Assembly: GCF_029714305.1 (NCBI RefSeq)
Contig: NZ_CP121647.1
Location: forward strand, 6,716,501 to 6,780,500
Reading direction: 5' to 3'
Length of the DNA: 64,000 nt
DNA from: Bradyrhizobium sp. CB3481
GTDB taxonomy: Bacteria; Pseudomonadota; Alphaproteobacteria; Rhizobiales; Xanthobacteraceae
Each line of letters starts with the position of its first letter. The first letter of the stretch is position 1. The translations under genes and the position numbers were made by a program. A model generated the notes under the pieces. The model was not told the origin of the DNA. It ran no database searches and saw only the letters and a program-made list of their open reading frames with translations. Below, one piece after another: positions 34,510-44,126 of the stretch.

Positions 34510-36309
34510 ATGAAACCGACTGATATCTCGGCGCCAGACTACTTTCACAAGGTGGTCGATTGCCAATGGGCCTGCCCCGCACACACGCCAGTTCCCGAAT
34601 ACATCCGTCTGATTGCCGAAGGGCGTTATAGCGACGCCTATATGATCAACTGGAAATCGAACGTGTTTCCCGGAATTCTGGGACGTACGTGCGATCGTCC
34701 ATGCGAGCCGGCATGCCGCCGTGGCCGTGTCGAGGAAACCCCGGTTGCGATCTGCCGCCTGAAGCGCGTCGCTGCCGACTTCAAGGACGACGTCAAGCAC
34801 CGCATGCCAAAGCCGGTTGCCAAGAACGGCAAGCGCATCGCGCTGGTCGGCGGCGGTCCCGCCTCGCTTGCGGTGGCGCGCGACCTGGCGCCGCTCGGCT
34901 ATCATTGCACCGTGTTCGATTCCGATCCGAAGGCGGGCGGCATGATGCGGAGCCAGATTCCGAAATTCCGCCTGCCCGACACCGTGATCGACGAGGAGAC
35001 CGGCTACATCCTGAACCTCGGCGTCGAGTTCAAGGGCGGCCACCGCATCGACAGCCTGAAGAAGCTGCTTGACGAAAATTACGACGCGATCTTCATCGGC
35101 TCCGGCGCGCCGCGCGGCCGCGAGCTCGATATCCCCGGCCGCAAGGAAGCCGCCGCCAATATCCACATCGGCATCGAGTGGCTGGCGTCGGTCTCGTTCG
35201 GCCATGTCGAGAAGATCGGCAAGCGCGTCATCGTGCTCGGCGGCGGCAATACCGCGATGGATTGCTGCCGCACCGCGCGCCGGCTTGGCGGCGAGGACGT
35301 CAAGGTGGTCGTGCGTTCCGGCTTTGAGGAGATGAAGGCGAGCCCCTGGGAGAAGGAGGACGCCCTCCACGAGGACATTCCGATCCTCAATTACATGGTC
35401 CCGATCGCCTTCAAGCACGTGGCCGGCAAGCTGATCGGTGTCACCTTCCAGAAGGTGAAGGCCGAATACGACGCCAAGGGCCGCCGCAATCTGGTGCCTT
35501 CCGGCGAGCCGGACCAGACCATCCCCTGCGACGACGTGCTGGTCGCCGTCGGCCAGGAGAACGCGTTCCCCTGGATCGAGCGCGACTGCGGCATCGATTT
35601 CGACAAGTGGAACATGCCGCAGGTCGATCCCAAGACCTTCGTGTCGACCAATCCGAAGGTGTTTTTCGGCGGTGACGCCGCCTTCGGCCCGAAGAACATC
35701 ATCTGGGCGGTGGCGCACGGCCATGATGCCGCGCTGTCGATCCACAAGATGATCTCGGGCGAAGACATCAACGACCGTCCGCTGCCCGAAGTGCAAGTCT
35801 CCTCGCAGAAGATGGGCATCCACGAGTGGAGCTACGACAACGACATCTCCGGCGACAAGCGCTACAAGGTGCCGCATCGCGACAAGGTGATCGCGCTGAA
35901 GGACATCAAGGCTGAGGTCGAGCTCGGCTATGACGTCAAGCTCGCGCTCGGCGAGGCGCAGCGCTGCCTGAACTGCGACGTGCAGACCATATTCTCGGCG
36001 CCGGCCTGTATCGAATGCGATGCCTGCGTCGACATCTGCCCGATGGACTGCATCACGTTTACGGAGAACGGCGAGGAAGCAGACTTGCGGCAGCGGCTGA
36101 AGGCACCATCGCCGCATCCCGACCAGGCGCTCTACCTCGCCGAAGGACTCAAGACCGGGCGCGTCATGGTCAAGGACGAGGACGTCTGCCTGCATTGCGG
36201 GCTGTGTGCCGAGCGCTGTCCGACCGGTGCCTGGGACATGCAAAAGTACCTCATCGATATGACTCACGCAGGTTCGACATGCCAGACCAAAGCCCGATCA
36301 GCAGCGTAA
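34510..36309 (+). CDS. GltD-like FAD/NAD(P)H oxidoreductase with ferredoxin domain (KOR electron-transfer subunit)
   Basis: A 599-residue flavoprotein. The N-terminal cysteines C18, C22, C61, C65 and C69 match the GltD-type iron-sulphur domain. FAD binding is at ALVGGGPASLAVARDL (residues 111-126) and NAD(P)H binding at VIVLGGGNTAMDCCRTARRL. The C-terminus carries two [4Fe-4S] ferredoxin motifs, CIECDACVDICP and CLHCGLCAERCPTG. It therefore can pass electrons between ferredoxin-type clusters and NAD(P)H. The start ATG at 34510 has AAGGTAGGA just upstream; a TTG at 34480 is less likely. It overlaps the KOR alpha gene by 31 bases, so it is surely a partner of that enzyme. Confidence 0.88.
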   Translation: MKPTDISAPDYFHKVVDCQWACPAHTPVPEYIRLIAEGRYSDAYMINWKSNVFPGILGRTCDRPCEPACRRGRVEETPVAICRLKRVAADFKDDVKHRMPKPVAKNGKRIALVGGGPASLAVARDLAPLGYHCTVFDSDPKAGGMMRSQIPKFRLPDTVIDEETGYILNLGVEFKGGHRIDSLKKLLDENYDAIFIGSGAPRGRELDIPGRKEAAANIHIGIEWLASVSFGHVEKIGKRVIVLGGGNTAMDCCRTARRLGGEDVKVVVRSGFEEMKASPWEKEDALHEDIPILNYMVPIAFKHVAGKLIGVTFQKVKAEYDAKGRRNLVPSGEPDQTIPCDDVLVAVGQENAFPWIERDCGIDFDKWNMPQVDPKTFVSTNPKVFFGGDAAFGPKNIIWAVAHGHDAALSIHKMISGEDINDRPLPEVQVSSQKMGIHEWSYDNDISGDKRYKVPHRDKVIALKDIKAEVELGYDVKLALGEAQRCLNCDVQTIFSAPACIECDACVDICPMDCITFTENGEEADLRQRLKAPSPHPDQALYLAEGLKTGRVMVKDEDVCLHCGLCAERCPTGAWDMQKYLIDMTHAGSTCQTKARSAA

Positions 36310-38129
36310 ACGACTTCGTCGTCCGCTTCGCCAACGTCAACGGCTCGGGTTCGGCGAGCGCCAACGAGTTGTTCGCGCGCTCGATCCTGCGCCACGGAGT
36401 GCCGGTTTCCCCGCGTAACATCTTCCCCTCCAACATCCAGGGACTGCCGACCTGGTACGAGGTGCGCGTCACCGAGGCCGGCCATCTCGGCGCCCGTGGC
36501 GGCGTCGACATGATGGTGGCGATGAACCCGCAGACCTGGGACAAGGACGTCGCCTCGATCGAGCCCGGCGGATACCTGTTCTACGATTCCACCAAGCCGA
36601 TGCCGTCGTCGAAGTTTCGCAGCGACATCACCGTGATCGGCGTGCCGCTGACCGCGATCACCAACTCGACTTATACCGACCCGCGCCAGCGCCAGCTGTT
36701 CAAGAACATCATCTATCTCGGCGCGCTCTGCGCCCTGCTCGACATGGATCCGAAGCTGATCGAGCAGCTGATCGGCGAACAGTACAAGGGCAAGGAGAAG
36801 CTGCTATCGTCAAACGTTCACGCGCTGCATCTCGGCCGCGACTGGGCGTTGCAGAACCTGAAATGCCCAATCGGGCTGCAGGTGAAGAAGGCCGACAAGG
36901 TCGGCGACCGCATCTTCATCGAAGGCAACAGCGCGGCGGCACTCGGCGCGGTCTATGGCGGCGCCACCGTCTGCGCCTGGTATCCGATCACGCCGTCCTC
37001 GTCGGTGGCGGAGGCTTTCACCAGCCATTGCAAGAAGCTGCGGCACGACCCCAAGACCGGCAAGGCGAAATACGCGATCGTGCAGGGCGAGGATGAGCTC
37101 GCCTCCATTGGCATCGTGATCGGCGCCTCCTGGAACGGCGCGCGGGCCTTCACCGCGACCTCCGGTCCCGGCATCTCCTTGATGACGGAATTCATCGGCC
37201 TGTCCTATTTCGCGGAAATTCCGGCCGTGATCATGAACATCCAGCGCGCCGGCCCCTCGACGGGCATGCCGACGCGCACCCAGCAATGCGACATCATCGC
37301 CTGCGCCTATGCCTCGCACGGCGATACCAAGCATGTCCTGTTGTTCCCGGAAGACCCGGCCGAAGCGTTCGAGTTCGCGGCGCAGTCGTTCGACCTCGCC
37401 GACCGCCTGCAGACCATGATTTTCCTGATGCTCGACCTCGACATCGGCATGAACAACCGCCTGTGCCGGCCGCTGAAGTGGGATGACGCGCGGCAGTATG
37501 ACCGCGGCAAGGTGATGACGGCGGCCATGCTCGACGAGCCCGGCCGCGATTTCGGCCGCTATCTCGACGTCGACGGCGACGGCATCCCCTACCGCACCTA
37601 TCCCGGCACACATCCGACCAAGGGCTCGTTCTTCACCCGCGGCACCTCGCGCGACCGCTACGCCCGCTATTCGGAAGAAGGCGCCGTCTATGCGGACAAC
37701 ATGCAGCGGCTGGTGCGCAAGTTCGAGACCGCACAGGACATGGTGCCGCGGCCGCTACAGGCCAACGCCGCCAAGCCGACCAAATACGGCGTGATCTATT
37801 TCGGCTCGACCTCGCCCGCGATGGACGAGGCGATCGGGCTACTCGAAGCGCGCGGCCATCAGCTCGACCGCATGCGCATCCGCGCCTTCCCGTTCCACTC
37901 CAGCGTCGCGAGCTTCATCGCCGACCATGATTTCGTTTATGTCGTCGAGCAGAACCGCGACGCCCAGTTGCGGCAGTTGATCGTCAACGAGAATGGCATC
38001 GATCCGGTCCGGCTGGTGCCGATCCTGCACTATGACGGCACCCCGATCACCGCGCGCTTCATCGCCAATGCCATCGGCGACCATCAGGACCATCTCAAGG
38101 TGACCCCTCTCCGCAAGGCCGTGTCATGA
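36279..38129 (+). CDS. korA: 2-oxoacid:acceptor oxidoreductase, fused gamma-alpha subunit
   Basis: A 616-residue subunit. The first 190 residues are the gamma domain (FANVNGSGSASANELFARSI, AGHLGARGGVDMMV). The alpha domain follows from about residue 205, with ISGNEAAALG-like IEGNSAAALGAVYGGATVCAWYPITPSSSVAEAF and TSGPGISLMTEFIGLSYFAEIP. This is the layout of 2-oxoglutarate:ferredoxin oxidoreductase alpha chains, which act with KorB to turn 2-oxoglutarate into succinyl-CoA. The substrate assignment (2-oxoglutarate rather than pyruvate) is from overall resemblance. The ATG at 36279 lies within the upstream gene. Confidence 0.85.
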   Translation: MPDQSPISSVNDFVVRFANVNGSGSASANELFARSILRHGVPVSPRNIFPSNIQGLPTWYEVRVTEAGHLGARGGVDMMVAMNPQTWDKDVASIEPGGYLFYDSTKPMPSSKFRSDITVIGVPLTAITNSTYTDPRQRQLFKNIIYLGALCALLDMDPKLIEQLIGEQYKGKEKLLSSNVHALHLGRDWALQNLKCPIGLQVKKADKVGDRIFIEGNSAAALGAVYGGATVCAWYPITPSSSVAEAFTSHCKKLRHDPKTGKAKYAIVQGEDELASIGIVIGASWNGARAFTATSGPGISLMTEFIGLSYFAEIPAVIMNIQRAGPSTGMPTRTQQCDIIACAYASHGDTKHVLLFPEDPAEAFEFAAQSFDLADRLQTMIFLMLDLDIGMNNRLCRPLKWDDARQYDRGKVMTAAMLDEPGRDFGRYLDVDGDGIPYRTYPGTHPTKGSFFTRGTSRDRYARYSEEGAVYADNMQRLVRKFETAQDMVPRPLQANAAKPTKYGVIYFGSTSPAMDEAIGLLEARGHQLDRMRIRAFPFHSSVASFIADHDFVYVVEQNRDAQLRQLIVNENGIDPVRLVPILHYDGTPITARFIANAIGDHQDHLKVTPLRKAVS

Positions 38130-39181
38130 CCTACATTGCAAAGCCAAAATTTCATCATCCCGGCCTGAAGAAGAACGATCTCGGCTACACCCATCGCGAC
38201 TACGAGGGCAAGATCTCGACGTTGTGCGCCGGCTGCGGCCACGACTCGATCACGGCGTCGATCATCGAAGCCTGTTACGAGCTGTCGATCGAGCCGCATC
38301 GCGTCGCCAAGATTTCCGGCATCGGATGTTCGTCGAAGACGCCGGACTATTTCCTCGGCAACTCGCACGGCTTCAACTCGGTGCACGGCCGTATGCCGTC
38401 GGTTTTGACCGGCGCCAACCTCGCCAACCGCGACCTCATCTATCTCGGCGTCTCCGGCGACGGCGATAGCGCCTCGATCGGCTTCGGCCAGTTCGCGCAT
38501 TCGATCCGCCGCGGCGTCAACATGACCTACATCGTCGAGAACAACGGCGTATACGGCCTGACCAAGGGCCAGTTCTCGGCCACCGCCGACCGCGGCTCGA
38601 AGTCCAAGAAGGGCGTGATGAACACCGACAACGCCATCGACCTGGTGGCGATCGCGCTGCAGTTAGGGGCCAGCTTCGTCGCGCGCAGCTTCTCCGGCGA
38701 CAAGACCCAGCTGGTGCCGCTGATCGCGGCGGCGATCCGCCACAAGGGCGCATCCTTCATCGATGTCATCAGCCCCTGCATCGCCTTCAACAACCATGCC
38801 GGCTCGACCAAGAGTTTTGACTATGTCCGCGAGCACAATGACGCGGTGAACCGGCTCGACGTGCTCACCGGCCGTGACCCGATCACGGTCGATTACGCGC
38901 CTGGCACGGTGCAGGTGGTCGAGCAGCATGACGGCACGCGGCTGGCGCTGCGCAAGATCGACGCCGATTATGATGCCAGCGACCGGCTGGCGGCGATGAC
39001 CTTCCTGCAGAAGCACGCCGCCAAGGGCCAGGTGGTGACCGGGCTGCTCTACGTCGATCCGGACGCCGAAGACCTGCACACCCATCTCGATACCGTCGAG
39101 ACGCCGCTCAATACGCTGGAAGCCGAGGATCTGTGCCCGGGTTCGGCGGCGCTGGAAAAGATCAACGCCAGCCTGCGGTAG
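38126..39181 (+). CDS. korB: 2-oxoacid:ferredoxin oxidoreductase beta subunit
   Basis: A 351-residue thiamine-diphosphate subunit. LCAGCGHDSITASI near residue 35 begins the conserved domain, and GVSGDGDSASIGFGQFAHSIRRGVNMTYIVENNGVYGLTKGQ contains the GDGD...NN thiamine-diphosphate motif. It overlaps korA by ATGA. With the two preceding genes it completes a self-contained three-subunit enzyme. The C-terminal part contains the usual long tail with no extra ferredoxin clusters. Confidence 0.88.
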   Translation: MTYIAKPKFHHPGLKKNDLGYTHRDYEGKISTLCAGCGHDSITASIIEACYELSIEPHRVAKISGIGCSSKTPDYFLGNSHGFNSVHGRMPSVLTGANLANRDLIYLGVSGDGDSASIGFGQFAHSIRRGVNMTYIVENNGVYGLTKGQFSATADRGSKSKKGVMNTDNAIDLVAIALQLGASFVARSFSGDKTQLVPLIAAAIRHKGASFIDVISPCIAFNNHAGSTKSFDYVREHNDAVNRLDVLTGRDPITVDYAPGTVQVVEQHDGTRLALRKIDADYDASDRLAAMTFLQKHAAKGQVVTGLLYVDPDAEDLHTHLDTVETPLNTLEAEDLCPGSAALEKINASLR

Positions 39182-39204
39182 GTCTGCGGCTGATGATGCT
39201 TCAG

Positions 39205-39338
39205 TCCTCATCCTGAGGAGCAGGCGAAGCCTGCGTCTCGAAGGATGAAGGCCACCAGCGGGGCCACATGGTTCGCCCGGCGATGCGAGAGCATCGTCCG
39301 GAGACGCCGCTGACGCGGCTCCTCACCATGAGGCATCG
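39205..39338. repeat. Dispersed palindromic repeat (family G)
   Basis: TCCTCATCCTGAGGAGCAGGCGAAGCCTGCGTCTCGAAGGATGAAGG opens the element and GGAGACGCCGCTGACGCGGCTCCTCACCATGAGG closes it; the ends pair as inverted halves. It fills most of the gap between the convergent KOR and SpoVR genes. The type is frequent in Bradyrhizobium genomes, to my knowledge. Confidence 0.7.
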
Positions 39339-39347
39339 GCAGCCTCG

Positions 39348-40895
39348 CTACGCCACAGCGGCAAGGCTCCGCGGGTGCGCGACATACTCCTTCAGCACCG
39401 TGCCGGACGTGTCGCTCTCGACGAGCGAGACGTCGTAGCTCCAGAGGTCGGCGAGGTGCTGCATCACGCGCTTGGTGTCGGCTTCGCTGAGCTGGGCCCC
39501 CTTCACCACGGTGTGGCGCAGCATCAGGCGGCGGTCGCCAGCGAGATCGACGTCCACGACTTCGATGTTCGCGTCGATGTAGCCGACATCATATTGCCGC
39601 GCCAGCTCGCGGCGCAGCCGGCGATAGCCGCGCTCGTTGTGGATCGCGTCGACCAGGATGCCGGTCCGATCCTCCGGATCGTCGTGCAGGTGGAACATGC
39701 GGAAATGCCGCATCAGGCGCGGCGACAGGAACTGGCTGATGAAGCTCTCGTCGCGATAATTGGCCCAGACGTCGCGCAGCACGCCCATCGCGTCGCCCTT
39801 CCCGGCGATGTCGGGGAACCAGTCATGGTCCTCGGCTTCCGGATTGGTGACGATGCGCTCGATGTCCTGCATCATCGCAAATCCCAGCGCATACGGATTG
39901 AAGCCGGAATAGCGCGGGTCGTCGAACTCGGGCTGGAACACGACGTTGGTGTGCGACTGCAGAAATTCGAGGAAATTGCCGTCGGTCAGCCGCCCCTGCT
40001 GGTGCAGGTGATTCATGATGCGATAGTGAACGTAGGTTGCGGTGCCCTCGTTCATCACCTTGGTCTGGCTTTGCGGATAGAAATACTGCGCGATGTGCCG
40101 CACGATGCGCAGGATTTCGCGCTGCCAGGGCCGCAAGCGGGGGGCTGTCTTTTCAAGGAAGTACAGCAGGTTTTCCTGCGGCAGGCCGAGCATTTGGCGG
40201 CGGCGCTCGACGTCGAGTATCGCGCTGGTCTTTGCCGGGCCGGTCGGCACGGTGCGCCACAAATCGTTGAATGCGGCCTCCTCGTGGGCCCGGCGCCGGC
40301 CGGCCCGCTTTTCCTCGGCCCGCAGATCAAGACTCTTCTTGCCGGGATAGCGATCGATGCCGTGCGACATCAAGGCGTGGGCGGCATCGAGCGTATGCTC
40401 GACTGCCAGACGGCCATGACGCTCCTCGCAATGCGCGACGTAGCGCTTGGCAAATTCGAGATAATCGAGAATGCCGTCGGCGTCGGTCCACTGCTTGAAC
40501 AGGTAGTTGTTCTTGAAAAAATGATTATGGCCGAAGGCGGCATGCGCGATGACCAGCGTCTGCATCGTCGCGGTGTTTTCCTCCATCAAATAGGAAATGC
40601 ACGGCGAGGAGTTGATGACGATCTCGTAGGCCAAGCCCATCAGCCCCTTGCGATAGGAGGCCTCCTGGAAGGCAAAGTGCTTGCCGAACGACCAGTGCTT
40701 ATAGAACAGCGGCATGCCGACCGACGAGTAGGCGTCCAGCATCTGCTCGGCGGTGATGACCTCGATCTGGTTGGGATAGACGTCGAGCTTCAGCTCGTCC
40801 TTCGCCACCTGCTCGCAGGCGTCGCAGATGCGTTGCAGCGTCCGGAAGTCCCAGTCAGCGCCCTGAAACAGCAACTGGTCGGTCGCGCTCATCAT
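39348..40895 (-). CDS. SpoVR family protein (YcgB homologue)
   Basis: A 515-residue protein covering the whole SpoVR domain, with YPNQIEVITAEQMLDAYSS, MPLFYKHWSFGKHFAFQE, VINSSPCISYLMEENTATMQ and DHDWFPDIAG among the conserved blocks. The biochemical function is unknown. In Bacillus it affects spore cortex formation, but non-spore-formers such as this one carry it next to YeaH and PrkA. Its start overlaps the YeaH stop as ATGA, so the three genes form one operon. Confidence 0.92.
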   Translation of the reverse strand: MMSATDQLLFQGADWDFRTLQRICDACEQVAKDELKLDVYPNQIEVITAEQMLDAYSSVGMPLFYKHWSFGKHFAFQEASYRKGLMGLAYEIVINSSPCISYLMEENTATMQTLVIAHAAFGHNHFFKNNYLFKQWTDADGILDYLEFAKRYVAHCEERHGRLAVEHTLDAAHALMSHGIDRYPGKKSLDLRAEEKRAGRRRAHEEAAFNDLWRTVPTGPAKTSAILDVERRRQMLGLPQENLLYFLEKTAPRLRPWQREILRIVRHIAQYFYPQSQTKVMNEGTATYVHYRIMNHLHQQGRLTDGNFLEFLQSHTNVVFQPEFDDPRYSGFNPYALGFAMMQDIERIVTNPEAEDHDWFPDIAGKGDAMGVLRDVWANYRDESFISQFLSPRLMRHFRMFHLHDDPEDRTGILVDAIHNERGYRRLRRELARQYDVGYIDANIEVVDVDLAGDRRLMLRHTVVKGAQLSEADTKRVMQHLADLWSYDVSLVESDTSGTVLKEYVAHPRSLAAVA

Positions 40896-42169
40896 GCGGT
40901 CCTCTCCTGCGGGCCACGACGCTGGAAGAGATCGTGAAATACCGGGAAGATCTCGCTGCGTTCGTTGACCTTGCGCATCGATAGCGGCGCGCCGTTGGCG
41001 CGCAGGCCCTCATAGAGGGTCCAGAGCGCCGAGTTGGGCATTTCGTAGCTCAAGCCATGCTCCTGGCCGACTTCCAGATAGGCAAAGAACTGGCTGACCG
41101 GCAAGATCATGTCCGTCAGCAGCCGGCCCGTGACCTCGCCATCTGCGTAGGAATTGTCGCCGTCGGAGGCCTGCGCAGCATAGATGTTCCAGTCGGCCGG
41201 GCGGAAGCGCGTGCGCACGATGTCATGCATCGCCTGCAGCGCACTCGACACCAGCGTGCCGCCGGAAGCCGGTCCGTAAAAGAACGTCTGCTCGTCGACC
41301 TCCTCGGCGCGGTCGGTGTGCCGGATGAAAACGATCTCGACATGGCGGTAGCGCCGCTTCAGGAACACGTAGAGCAGCATGTAGAAGCGCTTGGCGAGAT
41401 CCTTCATGTGCTCGGTCATCGAACCCGAGACGTCCATCAGGCAGAACATCACTGCTTGCGCCACCGGCTTCGGCACCGTCTCGAAACGCCGGTAGCGGAT
41501 GTCGATCGGATCGATGAAGGGAATCCGCTTGATCTTCGCCTTCAAGGCCTCGATCTCGGCCAGGATTTCGATGCGGCGCGCCTCGCTGCAATTCTCCAGC
41601 TCTGCTTCCAGAGCCTCCAAGGCCTCGGGCCTCGGTCGCCGCAACGCCACGCGCCGCGCCAGCGCGCGACTTACCGTCCGGCTGACCGAAATATTGGCTG
41701 GAGATCCCGATGTCGAATAGCCCGCGCGGCGAATGCCTTCGCTTTCGACTTCGGCCAGCTTGCGCTTGGCGAGGTCCGGCAATTCCAGATCGTCCAGGAA
41801 CAGGTCGACGAACTCTTCGCGGCTGAGCACGAAGCGGAACGAATCCTCGCTGTCGCCCTCGCCGGCCTGCCGCCCGCCTTTGCCGCTGCCCCCACTCGGC
41901 CGCGGCAGGACATCGCCTTCGACGAACTTCTTGTTGCCGGGCAGCACCATGTCGCGCGTGCCGCCTTCGCGCCGGAAGCGCGGCTCGTCCATGCCGTCGA
42001 TGGGGACGCTGACCTCGCCGCCTTCCAGAACATCCTTGATGTCCCGTTCCTGCGACGACTTCTTCACCGCCCCTTGAACCAGCGCCTTTGCTCGACGCAG
42101 AAAGCGCTGGCGATTCTCCAGACTCTTGCTGCCTGGGTTCAGGCGCCGGTCGACGATGTGAATAGCCAC
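40892..42169 (-). CDS. YeaH/YhbH family protein (DUF444, von Willebrand A-like)
   Basis: A 425-residue protein with the DUF444 pattern. The N-terminal half is charged and probably disordered (RAKALVQGAVKKSSQERDIKDV, PRPSGGSGKGGRQ). The C-terminal half is a von Willebrand A domain with the metal site DVSGSMTEH and later SGGTLVSSAL. Relatives in E. coli are co-expressed with the kinase YeaG under stress and nitrogen starvation. It starts 13 bases after the PrkA gene. Confidence 0.92.
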   Translation of the reverse strand: MAIHIVDRRLNPGSKSLENRQRFLRRAKALVQGAVKKSSQERDIKDVLEGGEVSVPIDGMDEPRFRREGGTRDMVLPGNKKFVEGDVLPRPSGGSGKGGRQAGEGDSEDSFRFVLSREEFVDLFLDDLELPDLAKRKLAEVESEGIRRAGYSTSGSPANISVSRTVSRALARRVALRRPRPEALEALEAELENCSEARRIEILAEIEALKAKIKRIPFIDPIDIRYRRFETVPKPVAQAVMFCLMDVSGSMTEHMKDLAKRFYMLLYVFLKRRYRHVEIVFIRHTDRAEEVDEQTFFYGPASGGTLVSSALQAMHDIVRTRFRPADWNIYAAQASDGDNSYADGEVTGRLLTDMILPVSQFFAYLEVGQEHGLSYEMPNSALWTLYEGLRANGAPLSMRKVNERSEIFPVFHDLFQRRGPQERTA

Positions 42170-42182
42170 GGCCTCATCCGCC

Positions 42183-44126
42183 TCAGCCAGCCTGTTTTAC
42201 GCGCATGTACCACTCGACCAACCGGCGGACTTGCCGCTCGGTATAGCCGCGCTCGACCATGCGCGCGACAAACTCACCGTGCTTCTTTTCGGTCTCGCCA
42301 TCCTTCTTCGAGCCGAACGAGATCACGGGAAGCAGGTCCTCTACCTGGGAGAATATCCGCTTTTCGATCACTTCGCGAATCTTCTCATAGCTGGTCCAGG
42401 TCGGGTTTTTGCCGCTGTTCTGGGCGCGCGAGCGCAGCGAGAACTTGACGACCTCGTTGCGGAAGTCCTTCGGATTGGCAATACCGGCTGGCTTCTCGAT
42501 CTTGGTCAGTTCCTGATTGAGCAACTCGCGATCGAGCAGCTGTCCGGTGTCGGGATCCTTGAAGTCCTGATCCTCGATCCAGGCATCGGCATAATCGACA
42601 TAGCGATCGAACAGGTTCTGGCCATAGTCCGAATAGGATTCGAGATAGGCCTTCTGAATCTCGTTTCCGATGAACTCGGCATAGCGCGGCGCCAGTTCGG
42701 CCTTGATGAATTCGAGATAGCGTTTCTCGACTTCGTCGGGCAGCTGCTCGCGCCGGATCGCCTGCTCGAGCGTGTACATCAGGTGGACCGCGTCGGCGCC
42801 GACCTCATTGGTGTCGTGGTTGAAGGTCGCCGCGAGCACCTTGAACGCGAAACGGGTCGAAACGCCGTCCATGCCCTCGTCGACGCCGGCCGCGTCCCGG
42901 TATTCCTGGACGCTGCGCGCCTTCGGATCCGACTCCTTCAGGCTCTCACCGTCGTAGATCCGCATCTTGGCGAACACGGTCGAATTCTCATGCTTGCGCA
43001 GCCGCGACATCACCGAGAACCGCGCCATCGTTTCTAGCGTGGCTGGGGCGCACGGCGCGCTGGCAAGCTCAGAACCTTGGATCAGTTTCTCGTAGATCTT
43101 CTGCTCTTCAGCGACACGCAGGACGTACGGCACCTTGATGACGCAGATGCGGTCGATGAAAGCTTCGTTGTTCTTGTTGGTCTTGAAGCTCTGCCACTCG
43201 GCCTCATTGGAGTGGGCGAGAATGATGCCGTTGAACGGGATCGCACCGATATTCTCAGTACCGATATAGTTGCCTTCCTGCGTCGCCGTCAGCAGCGGGT
43301 GCAGCATCTTGATCGGCGCCTTGAACATTTCGACGAATTCGAGAATGCCCTGGTTGGCGCGATTGAGACCGCCCGAATAGCTGTAAGCATCGGGATCGTT
43401 CTGGGCATAGGTCTCCAGCTTGCGGATGTCGACCTTGCCGACCAGCGAAGAGATATCCTGGTTGTTTTCGTCGCCGGGCTCGGTCTTGGCGATCGCGATC
43501 TGGCGCAGCCGCGACGGCTGAATCTTGGCGACGCGGAATTGCGAGATGTCGCCGCCGAAGGATTCGAGCCGCTTGTAGCACCACGGGCTCATCAGCCCGG
43601 TGAGACGACGGCGCGGAATGCCGTACTTCTCTTCGAGCATCGGACCAAGCGATTCCGGATCGAATAGGCTGAGCGGGCTTTCGAACACGGGGCTGAGTTC
43701 GTCGCCGGCCTTGAGCACGTAGATGGGGTGAACCTCCATCAATGACTTGAGGCGCTCGGCGAGCGAGGATTTTCCGCCGCCAACCGGCCCGAGCAGATAG
43801 AGGATCTGCTTGCGCTCTTCGAGGCCTTGGGCCGCGTGGCGGAAGAATCCGACGATGCGCTCGATCGTATCTTCCATACCGTAGAAGCCAGCGAAGGCCG
43901 GATAGAGGCGCATCGTGCGATTCAAAAAGATACGGCCAAGGCGTGGGTCCTTGGCCGTGTCAATCATCTGAGGCTCGCCGATTGCAGCTAGTAGTCGCTC
44001 TGCAGCGTTGGCATATCGCATCGGATCGTTTCGACACGACTCCAGATATTCCGCCATCGACATGTCGGTCTGGCTTCGAGCTTCGAAGGACCGGGCGAAA
44101 GCATTGAACAGAGAATCGTTGTACAT
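42183..44126 (-). CDS. prkA: PrkA-type serine protein kinase (YeaG homologue)
   Basis: A 647-residue protein. An AAA+ ATPase-like domain carries the Walker A motif GPVGGGKS at residues 113-120, and the C-terminal PrkA kinase-like domain follows. The start ATG at 44126 has GGAGAG eight bases upstream; the longer frame start at 44147 is less likely. In E. coli the homologue helps adaptation to nitrogen starvation and stationary phase. Gene order PrkA-YeaH-SpoVR is conserved in many Gram-negative bacteria, which argues for a joint function. Confidence 0.92.
   Translation of the reverse strand: MYNDSLFNAFARSFEARSQTDMSMAEYLESCRNDPMRYANAAERLLAAIGEPQMIDTAKDPRLGRIFLNRTMRLYPAFAGFYGMEDTIERIVGFFRHAAQGLEERKQILYLLGPVGGGKSSLAERLKSLMEVHPIYVLKAGDELSPVFESPLSLFDPESLGPMLEEKYGIPRRRLTGLMSPWCYKRLESFGGDISQFRVAKIQPSRLRQIAIAKTEPGDENNQDISSLVGKVDIRKLETYAQNDPDAYSYSGGLNRANQGILEFVEMFKAPIKMLHPLLTATQEGNYIGTENIGAIPFNGIILAHSNEAEWQSFKTNKNNEAFIDRICVIKVPYVLRVAEEQKIYEKLIQGSELASAPCAPATLETMARFSVMSRLRKHENSTVFAKMRIYDGESLKESDPKARSVQEYRDAAGVDEGMDGVSTRFAFKVLAATFNHDTNEVGADAVHLMYTLEQAIRREQLPDEVEKRYLEFIKAELAPRYAEFIGNEIQKAYLESYSDYGQNLFDRYVDYADAWIEDQDFKDPDTGQLLDRELLNQELTKIEKPAGIANPKDFRNEVVKFSLRSRAQNSGKNPTWTSYEKIREVIEKRIFSQVEDLLPVISFGSKKDGETEKKHGEFVARMVERGYTERQVRRLVEWYMRVKQAG

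Noticed and set aside
34486..36267. Open frame of 593 codons opposite the GltD-like gene
   Set aside because: Antisense shadow of a protein with clear FAD, NAD(P)H and iron-sulphur motifs.
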